This document shows, piece after piece, positions 24,545 through 28,838 of a stretch of DNA of 28,838 bases. Numbering within the stretch: position 1 is the stretch's first letter; every line of letters starts with the position of its first letter. The notes beneath the pieces were generated by a model. It saw nothing but the letters and a program-made list of their open reading frames with translations, made no database searches and was not told the origin of the DNA. The translations under genes were made by a program, and so were the position numbers. Origin of the DNA: an uncultured Chitinophaga sp. (GTDB lineage Bacteria > Bacteroidota > Bacteroidia > Chitinophagales > Chitinophagaceae); NCBI RefSeq assembly GCF_946479755.1, contig NZ_CAMLHC010000054.1, positions 1 through 28,838 of the forward strand, read 5' to 3'.

Positions 24545-25735
24545 CTAAAACCCCACTTTATAAAAAAGTGACTTCCGGAACATCTTCCCCGTCTTAATAT
24601 ATTTGGCCACGAAAGCCTGCTCATCGGTAATACGCCGCTTCAGCTGGGTATTGGCCTCCAGTACCTCCTGCAACACCCGGCGGTTGCCCGGGTCTGTCAC
24701 CGTCAGCCGCCGCGCCTTCTTCTCTACCTCGTCCGACTGCCGCGACATCCCGTCTACCCACTCCCGGATCTCCTCATCCGGCCGGGCAGGGGAAAATTGC
24801 TTGTTGCGGAAATTCACATAGTCATTAAAGGTGCCGGTCAACCGGTTATACAGCCGGCTGCACTCGTTGATCTGGTCTGCCACCCGGTTCTGTTCCATAA
24901 TGCTGGCGTTCTGCCGCTCTACGGTCAACTGATTGATCAGGAAAGTCAGTTCTGCGGAGATCAGCTGGTTGGTAACCCCGAAGCGTCCTACCCTGGCGGC
25001 CATGTTCTCCGACTTGGCCAGTGCGGACATCTTATTAAAGGCGGCCAGTGTATCGCGGAACACGAACACCGGCTGGTCCGTTCCGCCGCTCCATTTGCCA
25101 TCGCGGATTTCATCGTGCCGCAGCGGGTATTCGGAGAACTGGAACAGGGGATCGAAGGGCACATGCGTTTTCAGGTATTCGTGCGGTTCCACCAGGAAGT
25201 GCCTCCAGGTGAGCCGGGGCGTGTATTTGTTGTTGGTCACTGAACCGGAGCCCCAGGTGGGGTCTACCATCTTCCATTCATTGTCTGGTTGTACGGCCAC
25301 CCAGGCGTGACTGGCATTGTCGGGCCGGCCGTTGACCAGCGGATAGCCGGTCACCACCATGGCCGGGATACCGGCACGGCGCGCTATGTCCACATACAGT
25401 GAGGCATACCCTTCGCATACCGCAGTACGTGTCTGCAGGGTTTTGTTGATCGCGTCAGCGGTATCTTTATAATACCCCGGCTGAAAGGTATTGACCACAT
25501 CATAATAAATATGGGAAGACATCCAGGCATAGAGTGAGCGGAGGATAGCGGTCTTGTTTTCACAATGGGATACCAGCCAGGCCGCCATGGAGGCGGAAGA
25601 ACCGGTCACCGAATCGGGGATGGCCGGGTAGTTGATGGCGGGCGCAGGTGTTACAGCAGGTTTCTTTAGCGGTTGCTGGGCTGAGGCAGACAGCAGCAGG
25701 AGGCAGCCAGCCATACCGCAAAGCAATTTTTTCAT
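24545..25735 (-). CDS. Secreted transglutaminase-like (cysteine protease fold) protein
   Basis: This 396-residue protein starts at ATG 25735 and has a signal peptide (MKKLLCGMAGCLLLLSASAQ). The transglutaminase-like core is at about 60-170 with a complete catalytic triad: Cys107 in TRTAVCEGYASLYVDIARRAGIPAMVVTGY, His143 in ASHAWVAVQ and Asp158 in KMVDPTWGSG. The C-terminal half (about 190-396) is helical, with coiled-coil character and no domain I recognise. It is probably periplasmic, acting as a protease or transpeptidase-type enzyme; the substrate is unknown. It sits between nusG and rplK, where the classical order has nothing, but has terminators around it and looks like an independent gene inserted in the cluster. 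Confidence 0.85.
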   Translation of the reverse strand: MKKLLCGMAGCLLLLSASAQQPLKKPAVTPAPAINYPAIPDSVTGSSASMAAWLVSHCENKTAILRSLYAWMSSHIYYDVVNTFQPGYYKDTADAINKTLQTRTAVCEGYASLYVDIARRAGIPAMVVTGYPLVNGRPDNASHAWVAVQPDNEWKMVDPTWGSGSVTNNKYTPRLTWRHFLVEPHEYLKTHVPFDPLFQFSEYPLRHDEIRDGKWSGGTDQPVFVFRDTLAAFNKMSALAKSENMAARVGRFGVTNQLISAELTFLINQLTVERQNASIMEQNRVADQINECSRLYNRLTGTFNDYVNFRNKQFSPARPDEEIREWVDGMSRQSDEVEKKARRLTVTDPGNRRVLQEVLEANTQLKRRITDEQAFVAKYIKTGKMFRKSLFYKVGF

Positions 25736-25848
25736 GTGGTTATTTTATGATTTTCGCATTAGGTTACGGGATACCGGGTTATTGACAGGTGACGTATGGC
25801 GTCCTGAAAAAGACGCAGCACAGGAAGTCATCCCTCTAAGATCAACAT

Positions 25849-25883
25849 AAAAAAAGCGCTCCGGGGTGCGGAGCGCTTTTTTA
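25849..25883 (-). terminator. Terminator of secE-nusG
   Basis: A perfect stem of about 14 bp (AAAAAAGCGCTCCG with CGGAGCGCTTTTTT) with a 4-base loop carries A- and T-runs on both sides. It lies 20 bases after the nusG stop, so nusG is not read through into the transglutaminase gene or rplK. Confidence 0.88.
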
Positions 25884-25902
25884 TAATTATTTGATACAGT
25901 AA

Positions 25903-26469
25903 CTATGCTAATTTTTCCACCTGCATGAAGTTCAGTTCCACAGGGGTGGCGCGGCCAAAGATTTTCACGGTTACTTTCAGTTTCTTTTTGTCTTCGATCA
26001 CTTCTTCGATGACACCGTTGAAGTCGTTGAACGGTCCGTCGATGATCTTGATCGTTTCGCCGACGATGAAAGGTTCGCTCATGGTGAGTCCCTGATCGCT
26101 CAGTTCGTCCACTTTACCTAACATTTTGTTGACTTCGGCTTTACGGAGTGCAATGGGTTTTTCCTTGCCCAGGAAGTGAATAACGCCAGACACGTTACGG
26201 ATGGCCTGGATCACTTCGTCGGTCATTTTACCATCGATGGCTTCAATCATCACATAACCGGGATAGAAGTTTTTCTCACGCATTACTTTCTTACCGGCCT
26301 GCACTTTATACACTTTTTCCACCGGGAGAAATACCTGAGTGATTACGTTACCCCAATCAGATCGGCGCACTTCAATATCCAGGTATTCCTTCACTTTTTT
26401 TTCCTTGCCACTAACAACGCGGAGTACATACCACTTTGTTTCCTGCGCAGGAATATTGGTTGCATCCAT
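25903..26469 (-). CDS. nusG: Transcription termination/antitermination factor NusG
   Basis: This 188-residue protein has the NGN domain first (TKWYVLRVVSGKEKKVKEYLDIE ... FYPGYVMIEAIDGKMTDEVIQAIRNVSGVIHFLG). The C-terminal KOW domain follows (ETIKIIDGPFNDFNGVIEEVIEDKKKLKVTVKIFGRATPVELNFMQVEKL). It binds the beta' clamp helices and links RNA polymerase to Rho or the ribosome. The start ATG 26469 lies four bases after the secE stop, so the two are translationally coupled. Confidence 0.98.
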   Translation of the reverse strand: MDATNIPAQETKWYVLRVVSGKEKKVKEYLDIEVRRSDWGNVITQVFLPVEKVYKVQAGKKVMREKNFYPGYVMIEAIDGKMTDEVIQAIRNVSGVIHFLGKEKPIALRKAEVNKMLGKVDELSDQGLTMSEPFIVGETIKIIDGPFNDFNGVIEEVIEDKKKLKVTVKIFGRATPVELNFMQVEKLA

Positions 26470-26473
26470 TTAT

Positions 26474-26671
26474 TTATTTTTTGAATATTTCATAATAGTG
26501 TGCTAACACAAAATTGGAAGCGGCGTCCATACCCCACACCAGCGCTGTAACAAAGAGAGTTGCTATCAGCACGATCATGGTGGAGGACTGCAGTTCCTGC
26601 CAGGTAGGCCAGGATACTTTGTAGACCAGCTCATGATAAGACTCGCGGAAGTAGTTTCTGATCTTATTCAT
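26474..26671 (-). CDS. secE: Preprotein translocase subunit SecE
   Basis: This 65-residue protein has an amphipathic N-terminal helix (FRESYHELVYKVSWPTWQELQ, with the conserved SWPTW motif) and one membrane segment (about 32-53, MIVLIATLFVTALVWGMDAASNF). It is the single-span form found outside the enterobacteria and clamps SecY in the translocon. It precedes nusG in the same transcript. A possible -7 box (TAACTTTA, one base off consensus) lies 9 bases before the ATG. Confidence 0.97.
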   Translation of the reverse strand: MNKIRNYFRESYHELVYKVSWPTWQELQSSTMIVLIATLFVTALVWGMDAASNFVLAHYYEIFKK

Positions 26672-26713
26672 TCTGTAAAGTTAACGATTTATGGTCAATT
26701 GATTAAAGCCTAA

Positions 26714-26760
26714 AAATGGTTGAATTGTTCTATTTTTTAATAATAACAATTCAACCATTT
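26714..26760 (-). terminator. Terminator of the tuf / tRNA-Trp unit
   Basis: A perfect 16-bp stem (26714-26729 with 26745-26760) with an AT-rich 15-base loop is followed on the minus strand by TTTTTAGGCTTTAA. It lies just after tRNA-Trp and separates it from secE. Confidence 0.8.
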
Positions 26761-26771
26761 AATTAACCTTG

Positions 26772-26844
26772 GCACGGGTACTAGGATTCGAACCCAGATC
26801 AAAGGTTTTGGAGACCCGTATGCTACCGTTGCACCATACCCGTG
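26772..26844 (-). tRNA. tRNA-Trp (anticodon CCA)
   Basis: It is 73 nt with acceptor CACGGGT/ACCCGTG, anticodon loop CTCCAAA (anticodon CCA), and T arm CTGGG-TTCGAAT-CCTAG. The anticodon stem has one mismatch and one U-G pair at its outer end, and the discriminator reads C, both slightly unusual. Its place between tuf and secE is the usual one in this phylum. Confidence 0.93.
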
Positions 26845-26847
26845 TAT

Positions 26848-26926
26848 AAGCCATTAGCTTTGAGCTTTCAGCAGTCAGCAAATATATCAATAAATCCTGA
26901 CATTTAATAGCCGAAGCTAATGGCTT
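26848..26926. repeat. Dispersed palindromic repeat between tuf and tRNA-Trp
   Basis: A perfect 13-bp inverted repeat (AAGCCATTAGCTT at 26848-26860, AAGCTAATGGCTT at 26914-26926) with a 53-base loop shares its core with the repeat at 17984-18022. It may fold in the tuf mRNA 3' region. Confidence 0.65.
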
Positions 26927-26944
26927 TTAGTATTTTGGAAATAC

Positions 26945-28132
26945 TTATTTGATAATTTCAGTAACCTGACCGGCACCTACTGTACGACCACCTTCACGGA
27001 TAGCGAATTTCAGACCTTTGTCCATCGCGATCGGCTGGATCAGTTTTACAGTCAGTGTAACGTTATCACCAGGCATTACCATTTCAACACCTGCAGGCAG
27101 TTCAACTTCACCAGTTACGTCAGTTGTACGGAAGTAGAACTGAGGACGGTATTTGTTGAAGAACGGAGTGTGACGGCCACCTTCTTCTTTGCTCAGTACG
27201 TAAACTTCGCATTTGAATTCAGTGTGCGGAGTGATGGAGCCGGGTTTGCAGATAACCATACCACGACGGATCTGGTTTTTCTCAATACCGCGCAGCAGCA
27301 GACCAGCGTTGTCACCAGCTTCACCTTCGTCCAGGAGTTTTTTGAACATTTCAACACCTGTACAAGTAGATTTCAGGGGTTCTTCCTGCAGACCTACGAT
27401 TTCAACGTTCTCACCAACTTTGATACGACCGCGTTCGATACGACCTGTAGCAACGGTACCACGACCTGTGATAGAGAATACGTCTTCTACGGACATCAGG
27501 AAGTCCTGATCAACTGGACGAGGAGGCAGCGGAATGTAAGTGTCAACAGCTTCCATCAGTTGTTCGATAGCGCCAACCCATTTTTCGTCACCAGCCAGTG
27601 CGCCGGTAGCAGAACCCTGGATTACAGGAACGTTGTCACCGTCGAAGCCGTTAGAGCTCAGCAGGTCACGGATTTCAATTTCAACCAGTTCCAGCAGTTC
27701 AGCATCGTCAACCAGGTCAACTTTGTTCATGAACACTACGATACGAGGTACACCTACCTGGCGAGCCAGCAGGATGTGCTCTCTGGTTTGTGGCATAGGA
27801 CCGTCTGTAGCGGCAACCACCAGGATAGCACCGTCCATCTGGGCAGCACCGGTGATCATGTTTTTCACATAGTCAGCGTGACCAGGGCAGTCAACGTGAG
27901 CATAGTGACGGTTAGCTGTCTGATACTCTACGTGAGCTGTATTGATAGTGATACCTCTTTCTTTTTCTTCAGGAGCAGCATCGATCTCATCATAGCCTCT
28001 TTTCTCTGCCAGACCCTTGTTTGCCAAAATTGTGGTAATGGCAGCAGTCAAGGTAGTTTTACCGTGGTCCACGTGGCCGATGGTACCAATGTTTACGTGG
28101 GGTTTATCCCGCTTAAAGGTTTCTTTTGCCAT
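26945..28132 (-). CDS. tuf: Elongation factor Tu
   Basis: This 395-residue protein is full length. The GTPase motifs are intact: GHVDHGKT (19-26), [12 protein letters not shown] (switch I, about 59-70), DCPGH (81-85) and NKVD (136-139). Domains 2 and 3 follow ([46 protein letters not shown]). It delivers aminoacyl-tRNA to the ribosome. It lies downstream of a tRNA cluster on the same strand, as tufB does in E. coli, so tRNAs and tuf are probably one transcript. The leader contains a tRNA-like element and a 9-bp inverted repeat. Confidence 0.99.
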   Translation of the reverse strand: MAKETFKRDKPHVNIGTIGHVDHGKTTLTAAITTILANKGLAEKRGYDEIDAAPEEKERGITINTAHVEYQTANRHYAHVDCPGHADYVKNMITGAAQMDGAILVVAATDGPMPQTREHILLARQVGVPRIVVFMNKVDLVDDAELLELVEIEIRDLLSSNGFDGDNVPVIQGSATGALAGDEKWVGAIEQLMEAVDTYIPLPPRPVDQDFLMSVEDVFSITGRGTVATGRIERGRIKVGENVEIVGLQEEPLKSTCTGVEMFKKLLDEGEAGDNAGLLLRGIEKNQIRRGMVICKPGSITPHTEFKCEVYVLSKEEGGRHTPFFNKYRPQFYFRTTDVTGEVELPAGVEMVMPGDNVTLTVKLIQPIAMDKGLKFAIREGGRTVGAGQVTEIIK

Positions 28133-28151
28133 TGTATTTTCTTTTTAGATG

Positions 28152-28203
28152 GTTTGTAAAGATTGTATTGATAGTTGTTTTTAAAACACGGCTTTTTACA
28201 AAC
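28152..28203 (-). promoter_or_regulatory. Inverted repeat in the tuf leader
   Basis: GTTTGTAAA (28152-28160) and TTTACAAAC (28195-28203) are perfect 9-bp complements with a 34-base AT-rich loop, filling most of the space between the tRNA-like element and the tuf start. No promoter box is seen here. It may be a leader structure; the regulatory role is inference. Confidence 0.35.
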
Positions 28204-28206
28204 TTG

Positions 28207-28286
28207 TACCGCTGATGAGAATTGAACTCATGTCCTTCCCGATAAAGTAAAAATTGTGGGATGCTCTTCCATTGAGCTACAACGCT
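28207..28286 (-). tRNA. tRNA-like element with expanded anticodon loop (degenerate tRNA-Thr?)
   Basis: It is 80 nt. It folds with acceptor AGCGTTG/CAGCGGT (one G-G mismatch, one U-G), D arm GCTC/GAGC, and a perfect T arm ATGAG-TTCAATT-CTCAT. The anticodon arm is abnormal: TCCC/GGGA enclosing 17 bases instead of 7, so no anticodon can be assigned. The T loop TTCAATT is identical to that of the neighbouring tRNA-Thr and differs from the other tRNAs here, and GTTGTAGCTCA is also shared, which suggests a duplicated tRNA-Thr that diverged. It could be a pseudogene or a structure kept for control of tuf. Confidence 0.6.
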
Positions 28287-28406
28287 AAGTTTATTTCGGA
28301 GTGCAGAATTAACAAATTCGAATCCGAAATCCGAATTTTATGGAGTGTATGTAGTGGCGAAGTGATGTCACTGCGACCGCGATGCTTCTCTTCTAAAATT
28401 CAAAAG

Positions 28407-28478
<72 letters not shown>

Positions 28479-28493
28479 TTGAAATTATATGCG

Positions 28494-28566
28494 AGCGGGA
28501 GACGAGGTTCGAACCCGCGACCTACAGCTTGGAAGGCTGTCGCTCTACCAACTGAGCTACTCCCGC
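28494..28566 (-). tRNA. tRNA-Gly (anticodon TCC)
   Basis: It is 73 nt with acceptor GCGGGAG/CTCCCGC, anticodon arm ACAGC-CTTCCAA-GCTGT (anticodon TCC), and a T loop TTCGAAC. It corresponds to glyT of the E. coli cluster. Confidence 0.97.
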
Positions 28567-28715
28567 ATACCGGACAAATCCAACACAGCAAGGTAATAAC
28601 GCTGTATGAATTTTCCTGAATAAATTAAAGAACATAAAAGGCTGTTGTATCACAGGCGCCGGGAATTACTTTGTCTGTCAACCGAGAATTTGTTCTCACC
28701 TTCCACTCAACAACA

Positions 28716-28749
28716 TTGTTCCGCCTCTGCTAGGGCAAAAGCGGAACAA
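28716..28749. other. Hairpin between tRNA-Tyr and tRNA-Gly
   Basis: A perfect 9-bp stem (TTGTTCCGC with GCGGAACAA) has a 16-base loop. There is no T-tract, so it may be a processing signal in the tRNA transcript and not a terminator. The remaining spacer (28567-28715) shows no gene. Confidence 0.45.
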
Positions 28750-28759
28750 GCCGTTTTGG

Positions 28760-28838
28760 TGGGCAGGATAGGATTCGAACCTATGAAGTCGAAAGACAGC
28801 GGATTTACAGTCCGCCCCATTTGGCCGCTCTGGAACCT
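28760..28838 (-). tRNA. tRNA-Tyr (anticodon GTA), 5' end cut by the window edge
   Basis: The anticodon arm is GCGGA-CTGTAAA-TCCGC (anticodon GTA), with a class II variable arm and T arm ATAGG-TTCGAAT-CCTAT. The 3' acceptor half is CCTGCCC with discriminator A. Only the last three bases of the 5' acceptor strand (AGG) lie inside the window. Confidence 0.95.

Overview
The window looks like a chromosomal segment of a Bacteroidota bacterium, most likely a Chitinophaga-like member of the Chitinophagaceae. The evidence is a SusC/RagA receptor with its FecI/FecR pair, DUF4254, DUF4397 and DUF4870 proteins, an OmpH/Skp-like lipoprotein, promoters of the Bacteroidota type (-7 TAnnTTTG, -33 TTTG), no obvious Shine-Dalgarno sequences, and protein sequences typical of the phylum. 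Almost everything is on the minus strand, so the window reads biologically from right to left.

Right part (about 13.4-28.8 kb): the conserved translation/transcription cluster. In the minus-strand direction it reads tRNA-Tyr (cut by the window edge), tRNA-Gly, tRNA-Thr, a tRNA-like element with an abnormal anticodon arm, tuf, tRNA-Trp, a terminator, secE, nusG, a terminator, a transglutaminase-like secreted protein (an insertion relative to the classical order), then rplK, rplA, rplJ, rplL, a hairpin of the attenuator type, rpoB, rpoC and a 19-bp terminator stem. This is the order of the E. coli tufB/secE-nusG/rplKAJL-rpoBC region with few changes.

Middle part (7.2-13.4 kb): housekeeping and envelope genes, each largely in its own unit. 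They are an acyl-CoA thioesterase, tRNA-Gln, a DUF4254 protein followed after 8 bases by a GT9 heptosyltransferase-like enzyme with a TTG start, an APC amino-acid permease, an OmpH-like lipoprotein and a DUF4397 lipoprotein. Between the permease and DUF4254 lies an AT-rich gap with its own minus-strand terminator and only tiny ORFs.

Left part (1-7.2 kb): a FecI sigma factor, FecR anti-sigma factor and SusC receptor set (receptor cut by the left edge), a DUF4126-like membrane protein, a DUF4870 small membrane protein, and a membrane-anchored TPR/coiled-coil/LuxR-type-HTH regulator.

The most notable observation is around that regulator. The region upstream of the DUF4870 gene and the region at the regulator's own 5' end carry the same 62-bp element. 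Each has four TGTAG boxes with identical 11-23-11 spacing, a terminal CTACA that makes the last box an inverted repeat, and a TAnnTTTG promoter box at exactly the same distance downstream. The second copy drives a short unannotated rightward transcript (20-codon ORF, strong terminator). This looks like a small regulon: a transmembrane regulator, a small membrane protein and a small peptide or RNA. Other points of interest are the tRNA-like element ahead of tuf, a 32-bp inverted repeat bracketing the rpoC terminator, and an orphan terminator at 9.84 kb implying an undescribed short transcript.
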